Positions 51,600-60,147 of a DNA stretch of 64,000 bases are shown here, piece by piece. The translations under genes were made by a program, and so were the position numbers. The number at the start of each line of letters is the position of its first letter. The first letter of the stretch is position 1. The stretch spans positions 157,430 through 221,429 of the forward strand of contig JANQJS010000002.1 of assembly GCA_028281535.1 (NCBI GenBank). The letters run 5' to 3'. Source of the DNA: Sedimentisphaerales bacterium. GTDB lineage: Bacteria > Planctomycetota > Phycisphaerae > Sedimentisphaerales > SM23-30. Under the pieces are notes generated by a model. It saw only the letters and a list, made by a program, of their open reading frames with translations, searched no databases and had not been told where the DNA came from.

Positions 51600-52766
51600 T
51601 TATACAATGTTATTATTTGATACACTGGTTTGTGATAATGAAACTCCCATATCTGCTAAAACTTGTTTCATTGCTAACAGTAGATCTTTAATGTCTGATT
51701 CAAAGATTCTACCGATATTCGCGACTCTAAAACATTCCGTATGAGTCAGTTTCCCGGGATATATTACATAGCCACGTTTATGAAGTGCTTCATAGAATGT
51801 GTCAAAATTAAAACCAGGATCTTCCGGATAATAAAATGAGGTGATGATATATCCCTGATTTTCAGGGTTAACTACCGATTGAAAACCAAGAGCTTGCATG
51901 CCTTCTAATAATACTTGATGATTATTCTTGTAGCGTTCACTACGTGCCGTAACGCCACCTTCTTGATCAAGCTCATTCAATGCTTGTTGGAATGCTAGCA
52001 ACGTATGTGTTGCGGGTGTGTATCGAAAATATCCATGTTGTGATAAGTCTTTGTGTTGGTCATAAAGATCAAAGCATAAACTGCGAGCATAGCCCTGTGT
52101 TTTTAAAAATGGTTCGCTACGAGCAATAATAAAGCTAAATCCTGGTACACCTTCCAGGCATTTGTTTGCAGAAGATACGAGGTAATCAATGCAACATGCA
52201 TCAAAGTCGATATCGACAGCGCCAAAGCTGCTCATCGCATCTACAATAAAAGATACGCTATGTTTTTGTGCGATTTGGCCCACCTGATCAATAGGGTTCA
52301 TAATGCCGCTAGTTGTCTCGCAATGGACCATGATTATATGTGTGAGGCCGTCGTGTTCAATAAAACATTGATCAATTTCATCAATATCTGGAAGTTGATC
52401 TTCTTCATATTTTAATTCGATCGTATCAATATTAAGGTACTTTGCTGTTTTATACATTCGTTCGCCATAGGCACCGTTATTAATCACCAGTAATTTCCCA
52501 AATGGAGGGATTACTGATGAAATGACAGATTCAACGCCCATGCTCCCACATCCTTGCATCAATATCGTTGTAAATACATCAGGGGCCAATCCTGCAACTT
52601 GTGTAATTAAGCGTTGGGATATATCACGAATGACATCAATGAAATCACCATCGCGAGCACCAAAATCTTTTAGCATTGCTAGCTTAACCGTTTGACTTGT
52701 CGTTAAAGGTCCTGGTGTAAATAAAACGCTGTCTTTCCAGCTGGAAATTTTTGATGTTGAACTCAT
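51600..52766 (-). CDS. phnW: 2-aminoethylphosphonate:pyruvate transaminase
   Basis: A 388-residue class V aminotransferase. LFTPGPLTTSQTVKLAML is the PhnW start signature, the PLP lysine lies in SSANKCLEGVPGFSF (about residue 200), and FIVDAMSSFGAVDID holds the cofactor Asp and substrate region. It moves the amino group of 2-aminoethylphosphonate to pyruvate, giving phosphonoacetaldehyde and alanine. Length and motifs are those of biochemically known PhnW proteins. Its product feeds PhnY. The gene lies in the middle of the minus-strand operon. Confidence 0.95.
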   Translation of the reverse strand: MSSTSKISSWKDSVLFTPGPLTTSQTVKLAMLKDFGARDGDFIDVIRDISQRLITQVAGLAPDVFTTILMQGCGSMGVESVISSVIPPFGKLLVINNGAYGERMYKTAKYLNIDTIELKYEEDQLPDIDEIDQCFIEHDGLTHIIMVHCETTSGIMNPIDQVGQIAQKHSVSFIVDAMSSFGAVDIDFDACCIDYLVSSANKCLEGVPGFSFIIARSEPFLKTQGYARSLCFDLYDQHKDLSQHGYFRYTPATHTLLAFQQALNELDQEGGVTARSERYKNNHQVLLEGMQALGFQSVVNPENQGYIITSFYYPEDPGFNFDTFYEALHKRGYVIYPGKLTHTECFRVANIGRIFESDIKDLLLAMKQVLADMGVSLSQTSVSNNNIV

Positions 52767-52813
52767 AACTCATTCTCTTTCTAATGTCTTAACGTTAAAG
52801 ATTATTAATTGTT

Positions 52814-53662
52814 TTATGGAGTATATACTTTGACATTGGCGACCACTGGTCGATGGTCTGATGCTTTGTCATTTTCAATGACTTTTGCTTCGATGATTTT
52901 AAATTGGTCCGCTTGTGCAAATATCCCATCAACATAATGATAAATGATAGCTTCCATTGGTGATGGATTATCTTCTTCTGTCAAAAGGTATTGAATACTA
53001 GTACCATCTTTTTTGGCATTAAAGTCGCCGATGGCAAAATATGGATCGGGACATTTTCGCTCATCAATTTTCTGGGCAAGAAGGCGTGCACTATTATCTC
53101 TGGAAAGTTGCGATGCATAACTCCAATGACTATTAAATAGATAGAATGCATCTTTGGTTTGCAGATCCACAAATCGTGCATAAACACAATCACGAATCCA
53201 AAGTGCCTCCCAGTCTTTGGATCCTGGAACCTCAGGGGTGCGGGTATACCAGAAAATACCTGATTCTTCAGAATCCACTTGCCAGCGATCTGATCGAAAT
53301 AATAATCTTAAGGATTCATCTTTGTCGTCATTGTTACCCTTTTCATTTAATCCATAATAGGAATAGCCAGGGGCTACAGTTTGTATGATTTTAAAATTAC
53401 CCAAATAGGATTCTTGGAATCCAATCACATCTGGTTTTTCCTGAGCGATAATCTTACCGACTTCAACCATGCGTTCTTGCCAGTTGTCATTATCTTCTTC
53501 CATATCCCCTGCGATGTTAAATGACATAACTTTGACATTAAAACTTTTGTTAGTATTTAAGCTTTTGGATGAGTTGCATCCCGTCAACATTCCTAAGATC
53601 AATGCAAAAGGAAAAGTCGCTTGAATCAATAGGTTAAATTTTAATAATATTTCATTCGTCAT
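52814..53662 (-). CDS. EEP-family phosphodiesterase lipoprotein in the phosphonate operon
   Basis: A 282-residue protein with an N-terminal signal segment and lipobox-like LGMLTGCNSSK. The endonuclease/exonuclease/phosphatase fold is marked by VMSFNIAGDME, DVIGFQESYLG with the metal Glu, YLFNSHWSY, AIGDFNAKKDG and KASDHRPVVANV with the catalytic Asp-His. The fold includes sphingomyelinases, inositol phosphatases and nucleases. An exported lipoprotein form next to aminoethylphosphonate genes suggests cleavage of phosphonolipids (sphingomyelinase-like release of the head group), which is inference. It starts one base after the AllA-like gene stop, so it belongs to the operon. Confidence 0.82.
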   Translation of the reverse strand: MTNEILLKFNLLIQATFPFALILGMLTGCNSSKSLNTNKSFNVKVMSFNIAGDMEEDNDNWQERMVEVGKIIAQEKPDVIGFQESYLGNFKIIQTVAPGYSYYGLNEKGNNDDKDESLRLLFRSDRWQVDSEESGIFWYTRTPEVPGSKDWEALWIRDCVYARFVDLQTKDAFYLFNSHWSYASQLSRDNSARLLAQKIDERKCPDPYFAIGDFNAKKDGTSIQYLLTEEDNPSPMEAIIYHYVDGIFAQADQFKIIEAKVIENDKASDHRPVVANVKVYTP

Positions 53663-53663
53663 T

Positions 53664-54317
53664 TTACTTTAAATCTCCTAATGGAACTTCTAAAAGACAA
53701 TTAAATTCTCGTGCAAAATCAACCGAGGCACGAGCATGTACAGCCCCTTGTTTATCAAAAAATTGGTGTACGCCACTGAGAGCAAAAACCCCCTCATGCC
53801 ATATGTTGAGATGTATATATAACCCTTTATCTCCAGTGAAATAAAAGCAAACAAAATCTTGTGGAGTCACATCATCACCAGGTAGAGCTAATGGCACGAT
53901 AAATGGCTCTTTAATAAGAGGGCAAAAAAGTTGTCCACCATCTGGATGATAATTTGCATGCCAAAGTAATAATGTCGTTGGATCTCCAATGTGATTTTTA
54001 TCAGCCTTGGCTAGGTCATTGCCGTATCCTAAAATATAATGCCCCTTTACCGCTTCATTGCGACCGTATAGAATCTCTCCTTTCCATTCGCTAATGAATA
54101 CTCCTTCGATTGTTCCTCCTTCATCACCACTATCTGGATCAACTGGCCGATGTCCTGGTGCTGGCCAACGAACGATTTCTAAGTCAAAGCTATATGGATC
54201 TGTTACAAGATTTCCGTAGCCAGCCAATGACTCAGCTGTCGCTTTAATAATTGGAATTCTAGTTCGTTTGAGATCTGCTGGAATTTCAGGATTTAAATAA
54301 TCAGGCGCTACTTGCAT
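53664..54317 (-). CDS. Ureidoglycolate lyase (AllA)-like cupin protein
   Basis: A 217-residue protein resembling the AllA/ureidoglycolate lyase fold: IPIIKATAESLAGYGNLV, a middle region with the pair DDVTPQDFVCFYF, LNIWHEGVFAL with the conserved WH, and the ending ARASVDFAREFNCLLEVPL. AllA acts in purine breakdown, but no other allantoin gene is near. Its place between phnY and an EEP lipoprotein, with only one base to the latter, suggests a related reaction on a phosphonate-pathway compound. The exact role is unknown to me. Confidence 0.65.
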   Translation of the reverse strand: MQVAPDYLNPEIPADLKRTRIPIIKATAESLAGYGNLVTDPYSFDLEIVRWPAPGHRPVDPDSGDEGGTIEGVFISEWKGEILYGRNEAVKGHYILGYGNDLAKADKNHIGDPTTLLLWHANYHPDGGQLFCPLIKEPFIVPLALPGDDVTPQDFVCFYFTGDKGLYIHLNIWHEGVFALSGVHQFFDKQGAVHARASVDFAREFNCLLEVPLGDLK

Positions 54318-54398
54318 TTCGATCTATCCTTTCGATAATTTTCTATATATAACTACACAACTGATTACGATTTTATTTTTCTTTAGGATTAGATAGTA

Positions 54399-55835
54399 TT
54401 ACCAAGGTAGTGAAAACGTTTTAACTGTCGACATCCATTTCATCGCTTCGATGACACCTTCTTTAATCCCTAAGCCTGAATCTTTAATACCACCAAAAGG
54501 TGAACATTCAATTCGATATCCTGGAACTTGATTGATATTAACTGTGCCTGTTTCCAGTTCTTTAACAAAGCGTAATGCATGATCAAGATTCTGTGTAACC
54601 ACACCTGAAGATAAACCATAATCAGTAGAATTCGCTAATTCGATGGCATCATCAACATCGTTTATGGCCATAATAGGTGCTAATGGGCCAAATGATTCTG
54701 TACGAACCATATGAGTCGAGCGGGGCACATCCGTTATTACGGTGGGTTCCAATTGAGCACCATTTCTTTGACCTCCCCATAACACTTTGGCGCCTTCTTT
54801 CACGGCTAATTCAATGCGATTTTCAAGATCGATTGCTGCTGCTTCATCTATAACTGTTCCGACCCGTGTGTTATGATTCATTGGGTCGCCTACAAGATAC
54901 TCTTTTGTTTTTGTAATAAATTTTTCAGTGAATTCATCTAGTATTTTTTTATGGACTAAAAGCCTTTTTACGGCTGTGCATCGCTGGCCTGAATTTCGAT
55001 AGCAACCTTCGGCCGCGAGTGCCACTGCCAGATCCATATCTGCATCGTCTAAAATGATTAAAGGTGAGTTGCCACCCAGTTCAAGGCAGGTTTTTTTGTA
55101 TCCTGCAATATCTGCAATGTGTTTTCCAATACTGACACTTCCGGTGAAACTGACCAATTGGATTCTGTTATCACGAATCAATGGTTCAATAACCGTATCC
55201 ACGGAGCCCACCAATACACTCAGCATCCAACCAGGGAGTCCAGCTTCGTAAAGCAATTCGGCAAATCGAATGGCAGTAAGGGGTGTTTTTTCAGAGGGTT
55301 TTAAAATTACCGGTGCTCCAATAGCGATGGCAGGTGCCAGTTTGTGGGCGACTTGGTTTAATGGATGATTAAATGGTGTGATTGCAACAATTGATTTTAA
55401 TGGATCGCGTGTCGTAAAAATTTTCCTTTTTTTTCCTTGTGGTGAAACATCACAGGAAAAAATTTGTCCATCATCTTTTAATGATTCCATTGCCGCGAAT
55501 TGCAATACATCTTGAGCTCGGCCCACTTCATACATAGCTTCACGAATACACAAACCTGACTCCTGGACGATGAGTTGTGCAAACTCCTCTGCCCTGGTTT
55601 TTAAAAGAGATCTTGCTTCATTTAGAATTTCAAATCGTTGGTATCGTGTTAAGGTCGTGCCACCGTTTAGCATTATTTCAACGGCCTTTTCCTTGTCATC
55701 TTCTGTCGCTATCGAGGCAAGCCCCGCTTGACTATTCGTGTAAGGATAAAGCACTTCCAGTTTCTCATGGCGTTCAATCGCCTCTCCACCCAAATAGCAA
55801 GGGAGATCTAGAATCGTTTTTGCGTCAACTGACAT
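54399..55835 (-). CDS. phnY: Phosphonoacetaldehyde dehydrogenase
   Basis: A 478-residue NAD-dependent aldehyde dehydrogenase. FNHPLNQVAHKLAPAIA and KPSEKTPLTA form the cofactor region, TGSVSIGKHIA follows, CLELGGNSPLI contains the general-base Glu, and NSGQRCTAVKR holds the catalytic Cys (about residue 283). PhnY oxidises phosphonoacetaldehyde to phosphonoacetate. I chose ATG 55835 because GGAAGGA lies upstream; it overlaps the phnA stop by 11 bases. The assignment to phosphonoacetaldehyde over other aldehydes comes from the phnA, phnW and pbfA neighbours. Confidence 0.9.
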   Translation of the reverse strand: MSVDAKTILDLPCYLGGEAIERHEKLEVLYPYTNSQAGLASIATEDDKEKAVEIMLNGGTTLTRYQRFEILNEARSLLKTRAEEFAQLIVQESGLCIREAMYEVGRAQDVLQFAAMESLKDDGQIFSCDVSPQGKKRKIFTTRDPLKSIVAITPFNHPLNQVAHKLAPAIAIGAPVILKPSEKTPLTAIRFAELLYEAGLPGWMLSVLVGSVDTVIEPLIRDNRIQLVSFTGSVSIGKHIADIAGYKKTCLELGGNSPLIILDDADMDLAVALAAEGCYRNSGQRCTAVKRLLVHKKILDEFTEKFITKTKEYLVGDPMNHNTRVGTVIDEAAAIDLENRIELAVKEGAKVLWGGQRNGAQLEPTVITDVPRSTHMVRTESFGPLAPIMAINDVDDAIELANSTDYGLSSGVVTQNLDHALRFVKELETGTVNINQVPGYRIECSPFGGIKDSGLGIKEGVIEAMKWMSTVKTFSLPW

Positions 55836-57057
55836 CGGTAGGTCCTTCCTGCAAGGTTGTCCCATTACAGGTAAAATCAAAAATATCGAAATTCCGTGGT
55901 GAACTGGCAGCTTTTTTTCGATAATCTTCTGACAATGGTTCGGATAAAATTAAAGGAACGATTTGTTCGTAACGACCGCCATGAGATCGCAAGGGGCGAT
56001 CCAGTTGTGATAAATCATGATGTTCAGGTGTTCGCCCTAGAACCACATTTTCCCCGCATAGTACAAATAAATCACCGATTCGGTCTGATGCCAATTCAAG
56101 TTTTTCTACCGCCTCTTGCCGGGTATATACTTCGGTCACACCTTCAAGGTTCATGATCCACTCTGCAACCTCGGATTGCTTTGCCAAGTCAGGGATAAAA
56201 ACAGTGACCGCTGCTCCTAAAGCTCCATGATGTAGTACGTATGGATCAGAGATAGGGCAAATAACGGTATATCCCACTCCAAACGTTTTTGTTAGTTCAG
56301 ACTCCAAATAAATAATATCTGGTTTGGCATTCATGCCATGGTCAGCCGTAATCCCTATGAGTGCTCCTAACTCTAACATTTTTCCAATTTCTATATCGAT
56401 ATCACGGTAAAACTCCAGGGCTTCTTTTTCTTCTGGTGTATATTTATGTTGAATATAGTCTGTAGTGGTGAGATACAAAAAATCAGCCAGCTTATTTTCA
56501 ATCAAAGCAACGCCCGATTTCAATACATAAATACTGGCATTTCCACTGTAAATTTCAGGTTTTGGAGCTCCGACTAATGCTTCAACATTAGAGATACCAT
56601 GCGTCTGCTTAGTTGCTTCATCTACTTTTTCAGATGAGAAAGCAATGCCGCCCAGATCTACGGAGAGCATCTTTCGCAACTTATCTTTGGCAGTCACGAA
56701 GGCAACTTTTCGACCGGCCCTTGCCGCAGCCGCCATTATGGTAGGTTTACGCAAATATTCTGGGGAATTCATCATCACTTCTTTACCGGTTTCCATGTCT
56801 AAAAAATAATTCCCACATATGCCTGTTTCAGATGGTGGCTGGCCAGTACAAATGGCACAGTTGTTTACGTTGGTAAATGAAGGTAATGCACCATCGCATA
56901 AACCTCGATAACCTGTCTGGCTCATTTTGTTTAGATGTGGCATTAAACCTTGTTTAATGGCTTCATCGAGGTATTGTTCAGCGCAGCCATCAAGGCAAAT
57001 CACAACGACTGGACGGGACGGAGGATTATACGTACGATTATTTATAGTAAATGAAAT
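55825..57057 (-). CDS. phnA: Phosphonoacetate hydrolase (probable ATT start)
   Basis: About 410 residues of the alkaline-phosphatase superfamily. PVVVICLDGCAEQYLDEAI carries the first metal Asp, LPSFTNVNNCAICTG holds the Thr nucleophile, LIGITADHGMNAKPD holds Asp-His metal ligands, and a late LRSHGGRYEQIVPLI the last His. PhnA splits the C-P bond of phosphonoacetate to acetate and phosphate. Start: AGGAG (57065-57069) is seven bases before an ATT at 57057, which gives the family-like N-terminus SFTINNRTYNPPSRP. The only longer start is a TTG at 57108 without a ribosome site, upstream of the expected transcription start. Confidence 0.9.
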   Translation of the reverse strand: MSFTINNRTYNPPSRPVVVICLDGCAEQYLDEAIKQGLMPHLNKMSQTGYRGLCDGALPSFTNVNNCAICTGQPPSETGICGNYFLDMETGKEVMMNSPEYLRKPTIMAAAARAGRKVAFVTAKDKLRKMLSVDLGGIAFSSEKVDEATKQTHGISNVEALVGAPKPEIYSGNASIYVLKSGVALIENKLADFLYLTTTDYIQHKYTPEEKEALEFYRDIDIEIGKMLELGALIGITADHGMNAKPDIIYLESELTKTFGVGYTVICPISDPYVLHHGALGAAVTVFIPDLAKQSEVAEWIMNLEGVTEVYTRQEAVEKLELASDRIGDLFVLCGENVVLGRTPEHHDLSQLDRPLRSHGGRYEQIVPLILSEPLSEDYRKKAASSPRNFDIFDFTCNGTTLQEGPTDVS

Positions 57058-57110
57058 GGTTATTCTCCTAAGGTAGAACTTGCAGATTTTTTGGCAAGCA
57101 GAACACAATA

Positions 57111-57116
57111 ATTATA
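57111..57116 (-). promoter_or_regulatory. Promoter -10 box of the phosphonate operon
   Basis: A perfect TATAAT on the minus strand lies about 55 bases before the phnA ribosome site. No good -35 box is present, as expected for an activator-dependent promoter controlled by the AraC-type protein encoded upstream. Confidence 0.5.
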
Positions 57117-57185
57117 GTAACGATTCCAATTTAGGTTTTGGAACAGGCTAGTCTATTCACTATAAAAGATATAAAGATGGGGTTC

Positions 57186-57214
57186 CATGAACAGAATTGC
57201 GCATGTCATGGACA
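57186..57214 (-). promoter_or_regulatory. AraC-type direct repeats upstream of phnA
   Basis: On the minus strand TGTCCATG (57214-57207) and TGTTCATG (57193-57186) are direct repeats exactly 21 bases apart, two helical turns. They lie 70-100 bases upstream of the phn -10 box, between phnA and the araC-type gene. This is the spacing typical of AraC half-sites. Confidence 0.5.
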
Positions 57215-57241
57215 ATTCTTAGATTGGGTTGGCTGTTTGGA

Positions 57242-58093
57242 TTATAATTGGTATTGTCGCAAATTGTTACGAAACTGTAAGGGGGAGATTCCCGTGACTT
57301 TTTTGAACAGCCGAGAGAAATAATATTCATCCTCAATGCCAACTTTGTGAGCTACTTGATAGACGCATAGCGATTCATCTGCCAGAAAATGCTTGGCCTT
57401 ATTCATTCGCATTTGATGGTGGTATTTAAGAGGTGCCATGCCGATGGCATCTTTGAAAACATGTGTTAAGTGTGATGGCGTTACACTACATTGTTTTGCC
57501 AGTTCAGCAACTGATAAATTATTAAAGAGATCTTTCTCAATATGTAATACTGCTTTTTCCACGAGATGATTTCGGGGTTGGGTTTTATTATTGCCAAAGT
57601 CTTGTTGGTTTTTCTTAAAAAAATCGTGCTTTACGATTTCCACCATTTGCATGATGATTTTTTCGATTTCAGTTTCTGCTCGCGGATCATTTTTCCAGGC
57701 TAATTTAAAAATTTTTTCAAATAAGGGCATCGTTTTAGAGCGGAAATTTCTTAGGCATTGTTCTTTTGATAATCCATCTGGTAAGAACGAGACTGAATTT
57801 TCCTTGCTATCCAGTAAATCAAATCGAAGAAGATAGTAATCTACATGATCACTGAGGACTTCTTCGTAATGTAATTGATTAGGCTGTACAAAATAAAAAT
57901 CCCCATCTGATACAATGAATTCCTGGTTATCAATTGAGTTTAACCACTGCCCGTTTGCAACAAGGACCATTTCGGTTTCTGAGTTGATATGCTCAGGCCA
58001 TAGCCAGTTTTTGCCAGTTCGTGCTTTGTGGGTACGTAAAAAGCGAGGGACCAAACGTTTATGGCTTTTTTTTATTATGTTTTTTGATTGCAT
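57242..58093 (-). CDS. AraC-family transcription activator
   Basis: About 283 residues. The N-terminal cupin sensor includes HKARTGKNWLWPEHI, WLNSIDNQEFIVSDGDFYFV and QPNQLHYEE. The C-terminal DNA-binding domain has both helix-turn-helix units: LSVAELAKQCSVTPSHLTHVF and CVYQVAHKVGIEDEYYFSRLF, ending KKVTGISPLQFR. I prefer ATG 58093; the frame extends to a TTG at 58195 without a ribosome site. It lies at the head of the phosphonate operon on the same strand and probably activates it in response to a phosphonate. Confidence 0.88.
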   Translation of the reverse strand: MQSKNIIKKSHKRLVPRFLRTHKARTGKNWLWPEHINSETEMVLVANGQWLNSIDNQEFIVSDGDFYFVQPNQLHYEEVLSDHVDYYLLRFDLLDSKENSVSFLPDGLSKEQCLRNFRSKTMPLFEKIFKLAWKNDPRAETEIEKIIMQMVEIVKHDFFKKNQQDFGNNKTQPRNHLVEKAVLHIEKDLFNNLSVAELAKQCSVTPSHLTHVFKDAIGMAPLKYHHQMRMNKAKHFLADESLCVYQVAHKVGIEDEYYFSRLFKKVTGISPLQFRNNLRQYQL

Positions 58094-58195
58094 TGGTAGA
58101 GGGTCCAAAAGGCAACGGTCATAAATAGCAAAAATGTCTTGAGTTTGTACATTTCTGTTATTTTGGATTATACGTATTTTCCATTTGAAAATCAA

Positions 58196-58515
58196 GTGTG
58201 GAATGAAATAGGGGCCGGTCGGTAGGAGATATTTCTCAACTCTTACATATTTATCTATAAATAATATACTTATGGTTAATTGCAGGTTTTAAAATATTAA
58301 AGTGTACGCTCAAATACGGAGGTTTTTATGAGAATTCCATGTTCCTTATCGAATTTCTGGTGTAAAGGTAATGGAAGGATCTCAATTATTGATGCTAGGT
58401 AAAATAGTACGTCACTTTAATGTAAGCAAGATGGAGATGATATCATCATCGAAGAGCTTTCAGGAAAATTGTCATGTGACTATGCTTAGAGTTTTAAAAT
58501 CAATAATCCTGGAAT
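58196..58515. other. 320 bp intergenic region with one mini-frame
   Basis: AT-rich sequence between the araC-type gene and the OFA transporter. It contains the short plus-strand frame described next and no other recognisable element. Confidence 0.5.
58328..58402 (+). CDS. Possible 24-residue peptide with a strong ribosome site
   Basis: GGAGG (58318-58322) lies five bases before ATG 58328, the best ribosome site in the neighbourhood. The frame encodes a short peptide with two Cys and ends at TAA 58402. It could be a leader peptide, a small protein or the remnant of a lost gene. No homology is recognised, so confidence is low. Confidence 0.25.
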   Translation: MRIPCSLSNFWCKGNGRISIIDAR

Positions 58516-60108
58516 TTATATGGAGAGATCTGTTTCTTTTTTAGGGACGAATCGTGGTAATATTTTTGCAAAGCCAGCTGAGATTAAACATAAAATAGCT
58601 GCAGTCATAAAAGCTGTTGAGTAACTTTGGGTCAATTCTTTTGCGAGGTTACCTGCTACGATGCCAATCACGCCGGCAATACCATATGAGGTAAAGACCC
58701 AACCATAATTTGCGCCGAGATTTTTAGCTCCAAAAAGATCGGCTGTTGCTGAAGGAAAAAGAGCAAAATATCCGCCAAAATTAAATCCAACTATAGAAGC
58801 TCCAACCGCCAGGCTGATTTCTGTATTTAATGTTGCTAAAAAGAACATAATGCATGCCTGGAAGATATAATTAGAAATAAAGGCATTGGTTCGTCCGATT
58901 TTGTCAGAAATTAGGCCCCAGATAATTCGGCCAACAGCATTGAATATCGCTAGCCAGCCTACAGCTTCAGCCCCTTTCATTATTAATTCTGATTTGGTTG
59001 CTTGGTCAATCAGCGTTTGATTCGCTTGATAGGCAGAGACCAATTGTTCTCCAGAAAAATCTTTGATGATGCCAATAACCATAAGTCCTGACATGGCACC
59101 ACTAAAAAACATAAACCACAATATGTAGAATGACGGTTGTTTGAGGGTGTGTTGCCAATTTGAATCACTACTTGTTTTGGGTGAAACTGTTTCCGGAGGA
59201 TTTTTTATTAGCATGGCACCGATGAGGATACCAATAAAACAAATGAGACCATGGATAATGAAGAATTGATTCATCGAGTGAGCTTCAATAAATCCTAATG
59301 CACCCATTGTTTTGCCTTTAAACAGGTATGCCCCGAAGCCAAAGCCTGCAACCGCAATCCCGGACACCAATCCTTTTTTATCTGGAAACCATTTAATAAG
59401 TGCGGCAATAGGACAAACGTAGGCAAAACCAATTCCAGCACCCGCCAAAAATCCCACAGTACCCCAAAGCATGAATAAATGGTCCATTGCATTATTGGCT
59501 CCAACATAATGATGGCCTAAAAGAACACCTGTAATGATGACAATGGTTGATATGGCCATGGGGACATAATGCAGAATTGGATATTGTGCTTTATCGAGTT
59601 CGCCAAAAACTGCATGGTAGAGCATTAAAAATACTAAGCAAATGACTCCCATAAATGCCGCGTGGGCCAAATAAAATACAATCGTATATTGAGATAATCC
59701 TGCAACGATAAACCCACTTCCCATGAGCACGGCGCCAATGATGGCTGTAAATCGCGGCCCTTTGATATCTTGGATTCGACCCGCAATTACCATCACCAAT
59801 GCAAAGGATAAGATACAAATGGAGAATGTGTATTTTAGGCGACCACGTTGTATGGTTTGTTGCTTAGAAAATTCTTGATCGTTCGCGACGATGGTATAGT
59901 TGTCTGGAGAGATGTTATCCTGATTGAGAGCTGCGAAATTTTCAGCTGTGATAATTTCGGGAAATATAGCGCTTTGTAATGGTTGCCAGAAGATACTATA
60001 GCCGTAGACTGTTCCCAAAATTAATTGAATAATAATGGCCCCAGTAAGAACAGTGTATCGTGATGAAATTGTTTGATACGTGGGAGAAAGATCCTTCATG
60101 TCTGTCAT
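58516..60108 (-). CDS. OFA-family MFS transporter (oxalate/formate antiporter type)
   Basis: A 530-residue major-facilitator protein with 12 helices. IIQLILGTVYGYSIFWQPL near the start, GAGIGFAYVCPIAALIKWFPDKKG and LFNAVGRIIWGLISDKIGRT are OFA family signatures. A loop of about 45 residues between helices 1 and 2 is longer than usual. OFA proteins exchange small carboxylates such as oxalate, formate or lactate. Its neighbours are a dihydroorotate dehydrogenase-like protein and NifJ, so pyruvate, formate or lactate is a sensible substrate guess. Confidence 0.87.
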   Translation of the reverse strand: MTDMKDLSPTYQTISSRYTVLTGAIIIQLILGTVYGYSIFWQPLQSAIFPEIITAENFAALNQDNISPDNYTIVANDQEFSKQQTIQRGRLKYTFSICILSFALVMVIAGRIQDIKGPRFTAIIGAVLMGSGFIVAGLSQYTIVFYLAHAAFMGVICLVFLMLYHAVFGELDKAQYPILHYVPMAISTIVIITGVLLGHHYVGANNAMDHLFMLWGTVGFLAGAGIGFAYVCPIAALIKWFPDKKGLVSGIAVAGFGFGAYLFKGKTMGALGFIEAHSMNQFFIIHGLICFIGILIGAMLIKNPPETVSPKTSSDSNWQHTLKQPSFYILWFMFFSGAMSGLMVIGIIKDFSGEQLVSAYQANQTLIDQATKSELIMKGAEAVGWLAIFNAVGRIIWGLISDKIGRTNAFISNYIFQACIMFFLATLNTEISLAVGASIVGFNFGGYFALFPSATADLFGAKNLGANYGWVFTSYGIAGVIGIVAGNLAKELTQSYSTAFMTAAILCLISAGFAKILPRFVPKKETDLSI

Positions 60109-60147
60109 GGTAGTTACAATATCTGCTTTCTTTATAATATATACTTA

